Source of the DNA: Candidatus Gastranaerophilales bacterium
GTDB lineage: Bacteria; Cyanobacteriota; Vampirovibrionia; Gastranaerophilales; Gastranaerophilaceae
Length of the DNA stretch: 64,000 bases
Assembly: GCA_944324475.1 (NCBI GenBank)
Contig: CALUWK010000004.1
Coordinates: forward strand, 1-64,000
Direction of reading: 5' to 3'
This document shows, in pieces, positions 34,549-43,104 of this stretch; position 1 is the stretch's first letter, and each line of letters opens with the position of its first letter. The notes beneath the pieces were generated by a model. It did not search any database and was not told where the DNA came from. It worked only from the letters and a program-made list of their open reading frames with translations. Position numbers and translations under genes: made by a program.

Positions 34549-35439
34549 TTATAAACCTTGAGCGTTAAGTATCATATCTAAAACAGCCATTCTTACATAT
34601 ACTCCGTTTTTAGCTTGATTTAGTATAGTTCTTGCATTTTGGAGTTCAAATACGTTTGAATTAATTTCAATATCTTTGTTTATCGGACCCGGATGCATCA
34701 AAAAGGCTGCATAGGGCAGATTGTCTTTTGTTATTTGATAATTTTTTATGTATTCATCAAAATCAATTTTTTCTTGTAATCTTTCTTTTTGGATTCTAAG
34801 TGCCATGATAATATCTACGTCTTCAAAAGCTTCTTTTAAGGATACAAAATATTCAACACCTTCAATTTTTTCTCCTGTTAAATTTTCAGGAGCAAGGCAT
34901 CTTATTTTCATATTAAATTTTTTAAGCAAATTAATATTTGATTTTGCAACTCTTGAATGTGCTATGTCTCCGACTATAACAATAGTTTTGTCTGATAAAT
35001 TTAAAAAATGTTTTTTTATTGTATAAAAATCTAAAAGTGCTTGCGTAGGGTGGGATTTTGTTCCGCTACCTGCATTTATAAAAGAAATTTCTTGAAAATA
35101 ATTTTTTTTAGATAAATTTTCAACGAGTTCATTATCTTGATGTCGCATAATAATAACATTCATGCCTATTGCAGATAAGTTGTTAATTGTATCAAATAAA
35201 TCTTCACCTTTTTGAATTGATGAAGTATTTGCTATAAAGTCGTATTTATTTGTGTGTATTTTATTTTCTGCCATTTCAAATGACATTTTTGTTCTTGTTG
35301 AGTTTTCAAAAAACATATTTACAATATGTGCATTCAAGTGGTTAGCTTTTCTTATGCCTTTTTCGAAATCTAATGCACGATTGTATATTTGGTTAATTTC
35401 TTCTGTTGTTAAATTTTCTATGTTGATTAAATGTTTCAT
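34549..35439 (-). CDS. pyrB: Aspartate carbamoyltransferase catalytic subunit
   Basis: A 296-residue enzyme. The carbamoyl-phosphate loop FFENSTRTKMSFE, RHQDNE, HPTQALLDFYTI and the aspartate-binding region near FLMHPGPINKDIEI are present. No pyrI regulatory subunit is in the operon, as in Gram-positive-type ATCase. Confidence 0.96.
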   Translation of the reverse strand: MKHLINIENLTTEEINQIYNRALDFEKGIRKANHLNAHIVNMFFENSTRTKMSFEMAENKIHTNKYDFIANTSSIQKGEDLFDTINNLSAIGMNVIIMRHQDNELVENLSKKNYFQEISFINAGSGTKSHPTQALLDFYTIKKHFLNLSDKTIVIVGDIAHSRVAKSNINLLKKFNMKIRCLAPENLTGEKIEGVEYFVSLKEAFEDVDIIMALRIQKERLQEKIDFDEYIKNYQITKDNLPYAAFLMHPGPINKDIEINSNVFELQNARTILNQAKNGVYVRMAVLDMILNAQGL

Positions 35440-35442
35440 AAT

Positions 35443-36012
35443 TTATTTTCCAATTCTGCTTCCGGGTTTTATTAATTCAATTCCTTGTTTGCATAAAGGA
35501 CAATTTTCAGGCTCATAGGTAACAGGAGAAGATTTTAAAAGCGAATGTATTTTAAATTGATTATTAAGTTTTCCTTGAGTTCTGTCTACTATGCAAGCTA
35601 CTCCCATAATTTCGCAGTTAAAATCTTTTAGAGCTTCTTTTGTTTCAAAAATTGTTCTTGCTGTAGTAATTACGTCTTCTATTATTATTATTTTTTCACC
35701 TTTTTTAAGCGAATACCCCCTTCTTAGCTGCATAACTCCGTCTTTTCTTTCTACAAAAAGATTTCTTTTTTTTGTTTGTTTTGCAACTTCGTATCCGAAT
35801 ATTATTGCTCCTATTGCGGGAGATACGACAGTTTCAAAGTTGATATTTTGTAATTTTTGTGCAAGTTCATAAGCTAAAGTTTCAACAATATTAGGATATT
35901 GGTATAGTTTTGCACATTGAAAATATGTATCCGAATGTAGTCCTGAAGTTAGGCAAAAATGACCTTTTAAAAGCCCTTGTGCTTGTATAAGTAAATTTTC
36001 AACATCTGCCAT
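35443..36012 (-). CDS. pyrE: Orotate phosphoribosyltransferase
   Basis: A 189-residue enzyme joining orotate to PRPP. FCLTSGLHSDTYFQCAK and the PRPP loop IIIEDVITTARTI are visible (the usual TTGGS reads TTART). The C-terminal CPLCKQGIELIKPGSR extension occurs in one PyrE subgroup. Start and stop abut pyrD and pyrB. Confidence 0.94.
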   Translation of the reverse strand: MADVENLLIQAQGLLKGHFCLTSGLHSDTYFQCAKLYQYPNIVETLAYELAQKLQNINFETVVSPAIGAIIFGYEVAKQTKKRNLFVERKDGVMQLRRGYSLKKGEKIIIIEDVITTARTIFETKEALKDFNCEIMGVACIVDRTQGKLNNQFKIHSLLKSSPVTYEPENCPLCKQGIELIKPGSRIGK

Positions 36013-36950
36013 TATTTTGTTTCCTTTATTTTATTTTTTAATTCTTCGAAATTTTTAAAGTTGTTTTTTTCAATGAAATCACTGAGTTCAATAGCTAAAT
36101 CTGTACAAATTGAAGGTTTTATAAAATTTGCAGTACCTATTTGAAAAGCATCGGCCCCCGCTAAAATAAATTCAAATAAATCAGATAGCTTTGTAATTCC
36201 TCCCATTGCAATTATAGGTAGATTTGTTGAGTTTCTTATTTCTTCTATCATATATAGAGCTATAGGTTTGATGCAAGGGCCTGAAAGTCCTCCTTTTACA
36301 CTTTTTTTAATAAATTTTTGTCCGTCAAATTGTATTTTTATTCCCAGTCCTCTTAGGGTATTGATTGCGCTAATGCAATCTGCTCCGCCATTTTCTGTTG
36401 CTTTTGCAAGCAATTTTATATTATTTGTATTTGGGGAAAGTTTAACAATTAAAAAATTGTTGTAATTTTCTCTAATTTTGCTTATTAATTTAAATAAACT
36501 GTCAGGATTTAAACCAAATTCAAGGCATCCTGATTTAACATTCGGACATGAAACATTTACTTCCAGCGCTTTGATATTGTATTTTTGTGCAATTTCTGCT
36601 AGTTTTTCGTAATCTTCAATGGTGCTACCTGCAATATTTAAAAGGAAGTCTATATTTTTAGATTTTAATATTGGTAGTTTTTCTTTTATAAATGTTTCAA
36701 TTCCAACATTTTCAAGTCCTATTCTGTTTATCATTCCGTTTTGTACTTCGAAAATTCTATCGCCTTCATTTCCTAACCTTTTTTCAAGAGTTATTCCCTT
36801 GGTTGAAATTGCACCAAAGTAATTTGAATCAATAAAATCTTGAAATTCATCGTTATAGCCGTATGTTCCGCTTGCTGCTATAATTGGACTTTTTATTTCA
36901 AAAGTTTTTTCTTTATTTTTTAGGATAGTTTTTAAATTTTCTAATCCCAT
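36012..36950 (-). CDS. pyrD: Dihydroorotate dehydrogenase, catalytic subunit (class 1B)
   Basis: A 312-residue FMN enzyme oxidising dihydroorotate. The class 1 catalytic Cys is in NVSCPNVKSGCLEFG; AASGTYGY and PIIAMGGITKLSDLFEFILAGA (FMN phosphate site) are present. The adjacent pyrK shows it is the NAD-linked 1B type. It overlaps pyrK by 10 bp and shares a base with pyrE. Confidence 0.95.
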   Translation of the reverse strand: MGLENLKTILKNKEKTFEIKSPIIAASGTYGYNDEFQDFIDSNYFGAISTKGITLEKRLGNEGDRIFEVQNGMINRIGLENVGIETFIKEKLPILKSKNIDFLLNIAGSTIEDYEKLAEIAQKYNIKALEVNVSCPNVKSGCLEFGLNPDSLFKLISKIRENYNNFLIVKLSPNTNNIKLLAKATENGGADCISAINTLRGLGIKIQFDGQKFIKKSVKGGLSGPCIKPIALYMIEEIRNSTNLPIIAMGGITKLSDLFEFILAGADAFQIGTANFIKPSICTDLAIELSDFIEKNNFKNFEELKNKIKETK

Positions 36951-37663
36951 ATAATGTCACTTCCTTTAAAAACGGGACCGTCTTTGCATACTGAAGCGTT
37001 TATTACTTTACCATTTTTCATTAATTTAATTATACATCCCCTGCATACTCCGATTGAACAAGCCATAACTTTTTCCATTGCAATTTGCGAGGGTATGTTA
37101 TATTTTTTTGAAAGTTCTGTTATCCCTTTTAAGACAGGCATAGGCCCGCATGAATAAATTATTTCAATATTTTTATTTTTAATAATTTTATCAAGATGAT
37201 AAAGAACACTTCCGCCTATAATGGTTTCATCACTTCCTTTAATGTTTTCTTCATTTGATTTAAAGCCTGTTATGAGGTAATTTTCAATATTTTTTTTATT
37301 TAAAGTATTTTTTAGAAAAATCATTGGTGCAATGCCAATTCCTGCTCCTACAAGGAGTGATTTTTTATTTTCAATAGTAAATCCGTTTCCTAAAGGAGCA
37401 AGAAAGTCAATATAATCTCCTTTTTTAAGATTTGAAAGATATTTTGTTCCTTCCCCTTTTAATTTGAAAAGTATTGTTATAATGTGGTTTTCAAAATTTG
37501 CAATTGAAAAAGGACGTCTTAAAGTCGTATTTGGACAATAAATTGATATAAATTGTCCAGCGTTTGCTTGTTTTAATGGAGATGAAATATCCATTTTGCA
37601 AGTATCTTTTGCAATTTTTTCAATATATATTATTTCTCCTTTAAAATTCGCTTTTGTGTTCAT
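36941..37663 (-). CDS. pyrK: Dihydroorotate dehydrogenase electron transfer subunit
   Basis: A 240-residue FAD and 2Fe-2S protein passing electrons from PyrD to NAD. The FAD site has LRRPFSIAN; LVGAGIGIAPMI binds the nucleotide; the iron-sulfur cysteines are in ACSIGVCRGC and ASVCKDGPVF. As first gene of the operon its ATG overlaps the stop of a leader peptide (ATGA). Confidence 0.95.
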   Translation of the reverse strand: MNTKANFKGEIIYIEKIAKDTCKMDISSPLKQANAGQFISIYCPNTTLRRPFSIANFENHIITILFKLKGEGTKYLSNLKKGDYIDFLAPLGNGFTIENKKSLLVGAGIGIAPMIFLKNTLNKKNIENYLITGFKSNEENIKGSDETIIGGSVLYHLDKIIKNKNIEIIYSCGPMPVLKGITELSKKYNIPSQIAMEKVMACSIGVCRGCIIKLMKNGKVINASVCKDGPVFKGSDIIWD

Positions 37664-37719
37664 TTTTTCCGTTCTAAAAAAAGAAGGCTAAAATACTCAT
37701 TTTGCCTTCCCTTTTTCAT
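37660..37719 (-). CDS. pyr operon leader peptide (putative)
   Basis: A 19-residue frame (MKKGRQNEYFSLLFLERKK) that runs through the attenuator hairpin and whose TGA overlaps the pyrK ATG. The position mimics the E. coli pyrBI leader, where a coupled ribosome prevents the terminator from forming when UTP is low. No strong ribosome binding site is seen before it, so translation is not certain. Confidence 0.5.
   Translation of the reverse strand: MKKGRQNEYFSLLFLERKK
37675..37709 (-). terminator. Attenuator of the pyr operon
   Basis: On the minus strand GAAGGCAAAAT pairs with ATTTTaGCCTTC (one bulged A) and is followed by TTTTTTTA. It is a complete intrinsic terminator ending only 12 nt before pyrK, so it must be bypassed to express the operon. 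Confidence 0.85.
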
Positions 37720-37867
37720 ACTTCAATATTTATAAATTCTAATTCTTTTTATATTCATAACTTTTTCCAATTTACGAGTATTATATATTGAATAATTTTT
37801 TTAATAAATACTAATTAAAGCTTTGTTAATATATGTAAATATTTGTTACAAAAATATTGGAAAAATC

Positions 37868-37894
37868 TAAAGTTTAAATTTAGTTTGTCGATAT
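37868..37894 (+). promoter_or_regulatory. Sigma-28 (FliA) type promoter
   Basis: TAAAGTTT (37868-37875), 11 bp, then GTCGATAT (37887-37894). The enterobacterial FliA consensus is TAAAGTTT-N11-GCCGATAA, so 14 of 16 positions agree with exact spacing. The start of transcription would be near 37900, giving about a 38-nt leader before the ATG at 37939. Confidence 0.75.
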
Positions 37895-37938
37895 TAACAC
37901 TATAAGGAAAAAGACAATAAAGTGAGATAAGGTAAAAG

Positions 37939-38442
37939 ATGAGCTTAAATTTGAATACAGCTTTATATGGAATGAATGGTGTTGATGTAAACAGTGCAAA
38001 TCGTGTTGCAAAAGAAATATTAAATACTGAATCAAAAACTCAACCAACTGTTCAATATATTGATTATTCAAAATTTAATAGAGCATCTTTAGGGATAGAT
38101 TTATATTCTTCTAGAACAAATGTAGATTTGCAAAAACAAATTGCATTGACTCAAGCAGGACTTTATGCCAAGGCAGTTGATGTTGCACAGTTAAATTCAA
38201 GTGCTGCAGCAAATTTATATTCTGCTAGAACTGTTCAAAAGAATGTTGAATTGACTCAAAGTGTTGCTCAAGGTGCTGATTTAACTGCTCCAAAACAGCT
38301 TGAGCCAAATAGAAATGTGATAGAATTGTTCAATATTACTGATAAAAATTCAAATTCATCAAATGGATTTAATCCATTTCAGGCTGGCGAAGAAGTATCA
38401 AGAGAGGAAAAAAAGGAGGCAGATATTAATCTGTTTGCTTAA
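37939..38442 (+). CDS. Unknown protein behind a sigma-28 promoter
   Basis: A 167-residue soluble protein starting MSLNLNTALYGMNGVDVNSA. No signal peptide, membrane segment or cysteine. Residues about 60-125 (QKQIALTQAGLYAKAVDVAQ, LNSSAAANLYSARTVQ) form an Ala/Gln/Leu/Ser-rich helix reminiscent of flagellar axial proteins, but it is not a flagellin and no family is recognised. The C-terminus is acidic and ends INLFA. AAGG lies 7 nt before the ATG. The sigma-28 promoter suggests a late flagellar or chemotaxis role. Confidence 0.8.
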   Translation: MSLNLNTALYGMNGVDVNSANRVAKEILNTESKTQPTVQYIDYSKFNRASLGIDLYSSRTNVDLQKQIALTQAGLYAKAVDVAQLNSSAAANLYSARTVQKNVELTQSVAQGADLTAPKQLEPNRNVIELFNITDKNSNSSNGFNPFQAGEEVSREEKKEADINLFA

Positions 38443-38487
38443 ATATGAAAATTTATTTTCTATACTTTTCCTTTCAATAACATCAAA

Positions 38488-38520
38488 GCTCCGGAAGATT
38501 TTATTTTCGGAGCGTTACTT
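38488..38520 (+). terminator. Hairpin between convergent genes
   Basis: GCTCCG (38488-38493) and CGGAGC (38508-38513), extended by A/T pairs, followed by GTTACTTTTT. It overlaps the last codons of the minus-strand octanoyltransferase gene. The T tract is interrupted, so termination strength is uncertain. Confidence 0.5.
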
Positions 38521-39181
38521 TTTCAAATTTTTCAATAAAACCTTCTTTTAGTGCTCCAATTATTTGTCTTGTTGATAAATTTGGGTTAATTTCATTTAGG
38601 GTTATTATATTTTCTTTTTCTATTTCTTGATTAAATATTTTTTCAATCAGTTTAAAGTCAAGTTCATAGGGGATTGAACCATGTTGTAACAAGTAATTTT
38701 CTTTTCTGTATTGAGCTGAGCCTATGAATTTTTTGCCTTGATATGATATATCTGCTCCTGAAGATATGTTCATACAATAATTACAATTTTTGTGTTCATT
38801 TTTTGTGTAATTCAGTTCAATTCCAAGTCTTTTAAAACCTAAAATAAGCCCATCTGATATTTCTTTATAGCTTTCCATTATGTTTTGATTAAAGATTGGA
38901 GAAACAAAAGAATAGGTAAGTTCTTTGTCGTGTAAAAGAGCTCTTCCGCCTGTAGGCCTTTTAACTATATCGAGTCCTAAATTGCTACAACAATTTTCTT
39001 TTTGATTTCTTCCTAGAGAAATGCATTTCGGATACCATTGATAAAATCTTATAATCGCATAATTAATTTTTTTTTCTATTGCAAAATTAAGGATAGAAAG
39101 GTCAAAATCCATGTTAAACTTACCATTGTTTACAATGTTACAATTATTCTCTATAAAATTGACTTTCATAAAATAAATCAT
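38501..39181 (-). CDS. Octanoyltransferase/lipoate-protein ligase family (LipM-like)
   Basis: A 226-residue BPL/LplA/LipB-family enzyme attaching octanoate or lipoate to lipoyl domains. SLGRNQKE, VKRPTGGRALLHDKELTYS and GKKFIGSAQYR are diagnostic. A Cys in NYCMNISSG lies 18 residues before GSAQ, the same distance as I recall for the catalytic Cys of B. subtilis LipM, which favours LipM over LplA. The start could also be ATG 39169. No ribosome binding site; TATTAT lies 6 nt before the ATG at 39181. Confidence 0.85.
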   Translation of the reverse strand: MIYFMKVNFIENNCNIVNNGKFNMDFDLSILNFAIEKKINYAIIRFYQWYPKCISLGRNQKENCCSNLGLDIVKRPTGGRALLHDKELTYSFVSPIFNQNIMESYKEISDGLILGFKRLGIELNYTKNEHKNCNYCMNISSGADISYQGKKFIGSAQYRKENYLLQHGSIPYELDFKLIEKIFNQEIEKENIITLNEINPNLSTRQIIGALKEGFIEKFEKVTLRK

Positions 39182-39193
39182 ATCATGATAATA
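39181..39193. promoter_or_regulatory. Overlapping divergent leaderless promoters (putative)
   Basis: Only 11 bp separate the two divergent start codons. On the minus strand TATTAT (39188-39193) lies 6 nt before ATG 39181; on the plus strand TATCAT (39181-39186) lies 6 nt before ATG 39193. The two -10-like boxes overlap the opposite start codons, so transcription in the two directions would be mutually exclusive. Confidence 0.35.
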
Positions 39194-39471
39194 TGAGGAT
39201 GATACAAAAACTTAAATTATTTGAGCAAAGCGTTGTTTTTATGAGATGGGCAACAGACGCTGAGTTTGGCAAGATTTTATATGTGGGGGATGATTTTGTT
39301 GAATTTTTAGCGCTTAACCCAGAGACTATGGAATATGGTGATAAGATTTTAATTAACTCACAGTTGATATTGGAAGTTATGGTTTCAGGTTATGAAATTT
39401 CAAGGTTAATTGCTGAAATTTCTGCAAAAGTTACCGCTAATACCTTAGATTCCGATAATTTCTCTTTTTAA
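39193..39471 (+). CDS. Small protein of unknown function
   Basis: A 92-residue soluble protein. The central part (KILYVGDDFVEFLALNPETM and DKILINSQLILEV) has alternating hydrophobic residues suggesting a small beta-barrel of Sm-like type, followed by a C-terminal helix. No family recognised. The start may be ATG 39193 or 39199; no clear ribosome binding site is present. Its last 27 bp overlap the histidine kinase gene on the other strand. Confidence 0.65.
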   Translation: MRMIQKLKLFEQSVVFMRWATDAEFGKILYVGDDFVEFLALNPETMEYGDKILINSQLILEVMVSGYEISRLIAEISAKVTANTLDSDNFSF

Positions 39472-40098
39472 ACTGTTTTTTAGTTCGGGAATTTTTAAAT
39501 TGACGATGGCTGTATTTCTTGTCTTGCTGAATTTTAAATCAACTTTTGTTGCTTTTGAAAGTTTTTCGCAGAAATCAAGTCCTAAAGAAAAATTATCAGT
39601 AGCTTCATTGAAAGAGTTTTTAAAATCCGCACAAATGTAACTGCCTTTTTTATATAATTCAATTATTGCCGTTTGGTTTTTGCTTGCATGAAGTGCAATG
39701 TTAGAAATAATATTTCCTATTATACTAGATAAAAAAATTTCGATTGAATTTACTATATAATTTTCTTCTTGAAAAATTATGTCTATGTGGATATTTTTGT
39801 TTATAAAAATATATTTGTAGTTTTCAATTTTTTTGTCGATTAATTTTTTAATGTCACATGGGGTAATTTTATTTTCGAATTTGCCGATTTTAAAACTGTA
39901 ATTGACTAAGAAGTTTTCAATATATTCGATTACATCAAGAGTCGTTTCAAAAATATCTTTATTAAGTTCATTGTCAAGTTTATTTTGAAGAGCAATTTTA
40001 ATGCTATATAGGGGACTTTTTATATCGTGCAAAATGTTTGCAATTAATTTTTCATTTTCATTAATAATCGTTAGTGTTTTATCTAATATTTTTTCCAT
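39445..40098 (-). CDS. Small sensorless histidine kinase-like protein
   Basis: A 217-residue cytoplasmic protein with the two core kinase domains only. The H-box has His24 in ILHDIKSPLYS; the ATPase domain has an N-box-like NIISNIALHAS and a late FSLGLDFCEKLSKA G2-like segment; the G1 (DxGxG) motif is replaced by FKNSFNE. No membrane segment, PAS or GAF domain, and no response regulator is adjacent. It could be a kinase taking input through a partner, or a phosphotransfer/pseudokinase protein given the missing G1. Confidence 0.7.
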   Translation of the reverse strand: MEKILDKTLTIINENEKLIANILHDIKSPLYSIKIALQNKLDNELNKDIFETTLDVIEYIENFLVNYSFKIGKFENKITPCDIKKLIDKKIENYKYIFINKNIHIDIIFQEENYIVNSIEIFLSSIIGNIISNIALHASKNQTAIIELYKKGSYICADFKNSFNEATDNFSLGLDFCEKLSKATKVDLKFSKTRNTAIVNLKIPELKNSLKREIIGI

Positions 40099-40230
40099 AG
40101 TACAAAACTAAACCGTAATAGAAGAAAAATATATTACCCAATAGGGTAATATATTTGATTTTTAGGTATAATTTTTTTATTTTGTTTTTCGTTTGAAATT
40201 AGCTTATAGGGCTAAAATTTTTAAAAAGTC

Positions 40231-40258
40231 TTTACGTAAAATTATCACTTGGTACAAT
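40231..40258 (+). promoter_or_regulatory. Putative promoter of pgi-speB
   Basis: TTTACG at 40231-40236, a 16-bp spacer, and TACAAT at 40253-40258, about 30 bp before the pgi start. Confidence 0.45.
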
Positions 40259-40288
40259 AATAGTAGTCGGAGTTATTAAGGTATTCAA

Positions 40289-41683
40289 ATGATTAAACTA
40301 GATTATTCAAATATTTCAAGTCAGGTTATTGGTGATGAAGGTCTTGATTTAGCTAATTGTTTTAGTGAATATGCGCCAAAAATTCAAGAAATAATTACAA
40401 ATTTAAACATGAATAAAGATAAACCCGGCTCTTGGCTTCAGTGGATGAATTTAGGCTATAACGAAGAAACCGTTTGGTATGTTAAAGAATTTGCAGCTAT
40501 GGTTGATGGCAGATTTGATAACGTTTTAGTTTTGGGTATCGGAGGGTCTGCATTGGGCGCTCAAGCGCTATCTGAAGCACTTTTAAAACCTTATTGGAAT
40601 TTACTAACTAAAGAACAACGAGAAAATTTACCTAGAATATTTTTCTTAGATAACATCGACCCTGATCAAATTACAGCTCTTTTAGATATGTTGGATTTAA
40701 AAAAGACTTTAGTAAATGTTATTACAAAATCAGGCTCAACAGCTGAAACAATGAGCCAATTTATGATTATAAAAGATAGATTGCAAAAATTATTGGGTGA
40801 TGATTACAGGAAAAATGTAGTAGCAACAACAGATAAACAAGCTGGAATTTTAAGACAATTAGCAAACGAAGAAGGTTATAAAACCTTCGTTGTTCCTGAT
40901 GATGTAGGCGGAAGATTTAGCGTATTTTCAGCAGTTGGCTTAGTACCTTTAGCGCTTGTTGGGCTTGATATTGATGAAATTATCAGAGGGATAAAAATAA
41001 TGGATTTAGCCCTTAAAAATACTGATATAAACAAAAATATTGCGGCTCAAAATGCCCTAATTCATTATTTAATGGATAAGCAAAAAGGAAAATATATTTC
41101 TGTTATGATGCCTTATTCATCTCGTTTAAAATATGTTTCTGATTGGTATGTGCAACTTTGGGCTGAATCATTAGGAAAAGAATACGATAGAAACGGCACT
41201 AAAGTAAATAACGGTCCAACACCTATAAAAGCCTTGGGTGCGACTGATCAACACAGCCAAATTCAACTTTATAATGAAGGAAAAAATGATAAAGTTATAA
41301 CTTTTATAAGAGTTGATGAATTTGATAATACGCTTGAAATACCAAATATATTTGAATATACAGGATTGAATTATTTAGGCGGTAAGACAATCAATCGTCT
41401 TATAAACGCGGAAGCCGATGCTACTGCTGTTGCTTTAGCAGATTTTAAACGTCCAAATTTAACTATTCATCTTCCTAAAATTAATGAATATTATTTAGCT
41501 CAATTATTCTATATGCTTGAAATGCAGACTGCTATAATTGGTGAATTGTATGATATAGACGCATTTAATCAACCTGGGGTTGAACAAGCAAAAAATTATA
41601 CTTATGCGCTTATGGGAAGATTGGGTTATGAAGAATCAGCAGCCGAGTTGAATGAAAAAATAAATAGGAGTATAAATGCTTAA
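40289..41683 (+). CDS. pgi: Glucose-6-phosphate isomerase
   Basis: A 464-residue glycolytic enzyme interconverting glucose-6-P and fructose-6-P. VLGIGGSALGAQAL, VITKSGSTAETM, GGRFSVFSAVGLVPL and GATDQHSQIQLY are visible. Length is like Gram-positive and cyanobacterial short forms rather than the 550-residue E. coli type. AAGG precedes the ATG. It overlaps speB by 8 bp. Confidence 0.95.
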   Translation: MIKLDYSNISSQVIGDEGLDLANCFSEYAPKIQEIITNLNMNKDKPGSWLQWMNLGYNEETVWYVKEFAAMVDGRFDNVLVLGIGGSALGAQALSEALLKPYWNLLTKEQRENLPRIFFLDNIDPDQITALLDMLDLKKTLVNVITKSGSTAETMSQFMIIKDRLQKLLGDDYRKNVVATTDKQAGILRQLANEEGYKTFVVPDDVGGRFSVFSAVGLVPLALVGLDIDEIIRGIKIMDLALKNTDINKNIAAQNALIHYLMDKQKGKYISVMMPYSSRLKYVSDWYVQLWAESLGKEYDRNGTKVNNGPTPIKALGATDQHSQIQLYNEGKNDKVITFIRVDEFDNTLEIPNIFEYTGLNYLGGKTINRLINAEADATAVALADFKRPNLTIHLPKINEYYLAQLFYMLEMQTAIIGELYDIDAFNQPGVEQAKNYTYALMGRLGYEESAAELNEKINRSINA

Positions 41684-42512
41684 GGGGCCTTTTTTATCAA
41701 AAGATTTTATCGGAGCAAATCCTGATTATAATTCATCAAAAATTGTAATGCTTGGGCTTCCTTATGATTGTACTTGCTCAAATCGAGCTGGAACTCGTTT
41801 TGCGCCTCAAGCAGCAAGATTGGAAAGTATCGGTATTGAAACATATTCTGTATATTTTGATTCTGATATGGAAGATTGTTCTTTTTATGATGCGGGTGAT
41901 TTGGAATATCCTTTTGGAAATGCAAAAAAGGCTCTTGATATAACTGAAGAAAATGTTGATTGTATTTATAATGACAATAAAAAGCTTTTAGGCGTCGGCG
42001 GTGAGCATTTAATTACGCTAGCCAGCGTTAAATCAGTTTTAAAAAAATATGATAATGTTGCTGTTATTCAATTTGATGCTCATACAGATTTAAGAGAACA
42101 ATATTTAGGAGAAGAGCTTACGCACAGTGGTGTAATGTATCAGATAGCAAAATTAATCGGCTATGAAAACATTGCTCAAATAGGCTTAAGAAGCGGTGAA
42201 AAAGAAGAATTTGATATAGTTAGAAAATACGATACTTTAAAAACTAAAAAAGAACAATTGGATAAATTTAGAAATAAAAATATCTTTTTAACTATTGACC
42301 TTGATGTATTGGATCCAAGTCTTATGAGCGGAGTTGGAACTCCGGAAGCCGGCGGTTTAACTTATCTTGAGCTTATGGATTGGTTATTGTATCTAAAAGA
42401 TTTCAATATCATAGGTGCCGATATAATGGAGCTTGCACCTGATATTGATATTACAAAAACCTCAACCGCTACAGCTTGTAAATTGATTAGAGAAGTTTTA
42501 ATGCTTTTATAA
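41676..42512 (+). CDS. speB: Agmatinase (arginase family)
   Basis: A 278-residue binuclear Mn enzyme hydrolysing agmatine to putrescine and urea. Metal ligands are in GVGGEH, FDAHTDLR and LTIDLDVLDPS. The family call is firm; agmatine over arginine or another guanidino substrate rests on overall similarity. It is coupled to pgi. The 3' end overlaps coaE on the opposite strand by 26 bp. Confidence 0.85.
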   Translation: MLKGPFLSKDFIGANPDYNSSKIVMLGLPYDCTCSNRAGTRFAPQAARLESIGIETYSVYFDSDMEDCSFYDAGDLEYPFGNAKKALDITEENVDCIYNDNKKLLGVGGEHLITLASVKSVLKKYDNVAVIQFDAHTDLREQYLGEELTHSGVMYQIAKLIGYENIAQIGLRSGEKEEFDIVRKYDTLKTKKEQLDKFRNKNIFLTIDLDVLDPSLMSGVGTPEAGGLTYLELMDWLLYLKDFNIIGADIMELAPDIDITKTSTATACKLIREVLMLL

Positions 42513-43041
42513 TTTTCATTGTTTCTATTTCGAGTTTTTTAAGGTCAGCATTATTTTTTATAATAAAATCAGCTTTGTTTTTTGCATTTTCATTTTGAGA
42601 TTTAATTCTTTTTATGGCTTCATTTTTGTTAAAATTATTTCTTTTGATTAATCTTTCCAGTCTTAAATTTTCATCAGTATCTATAAAAATAATTTTATTA
42701 AAAAGATTATCAAATTTTGCTTCAAAAATTAAAGCTCCCGAAATAAAAACAAAAGTTTCATCTTTATATTTTTCAAATATTTTTAAAATTTCTTTTTTTA
42801 AAAACGGATAGATTATTTGTTCTAATTTTTCTTTTTTATTTTTATCGTTGAATACGATTTTTCCTAATTCTTTTCTGTTTGTTGTTTGAAATTCTTTTAT
42901 AACATCATTTTTACATTCATTTTCAAGAAGATTATGGGAAATTTTATCAAGATCAAATACAATATATCCCATATTTTTTATTATGGTTTCAACTTCACTT
43001 TTTCCGGATGCAATATTACCCGTTATACCAATTTTTAGCAT
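42487..43041 (-). CDS. coaE: Dephospho-CoA kinase
   Basis: A 184-residue P-loop kinase for the last step of CoA synthesis. GITGNIASGKSEV (Walker A) and FDLDKISHNLL (substrate site) at the N-terminus, RLERLIKRN lid segment in the middle. No ribosome binding site; TAAAAT (43048-43053) lies exactly 6 nt before the ATG, with TTGAAT 18 bp further upstream. Confidence 0.93.
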   Translation of the reverse strand: MLKIGITGNIASGKSEVETIIKNMGYIVFDLDKISHNLLENECKNDVIKEFQTTNRKELGKIVFNDKNKKEKLEQIIYPFLKKEILKIFEKYKDETFVFISGALIFEAKFDNLFNKIIFIDTDENLRLERLIKRNNFNKNEAIKRIKSQNENAKNKADFIIKNNADLKKLEIETMKIIKALKLL

Positions 43042-43044
43042 AGC

Positions 43045-43073
43045 TTTATTTTAACTTAAAATTGGTGTATAAT
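43045..43073 (+). promoter_or_regulatory. Putative promoter of the BI-1/recJ genes
   Basis: TTTATT at 43045-43050, 17 bp, TATAAT at 43068-43073. The start point near 43080 excludes ATG 43078 as the translation start of the following gene. Confidence 0.55.
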
Positions 43074-43104
43074 TCAAATGAAATATTTTAAAAAAGGGGA
43101 GATT

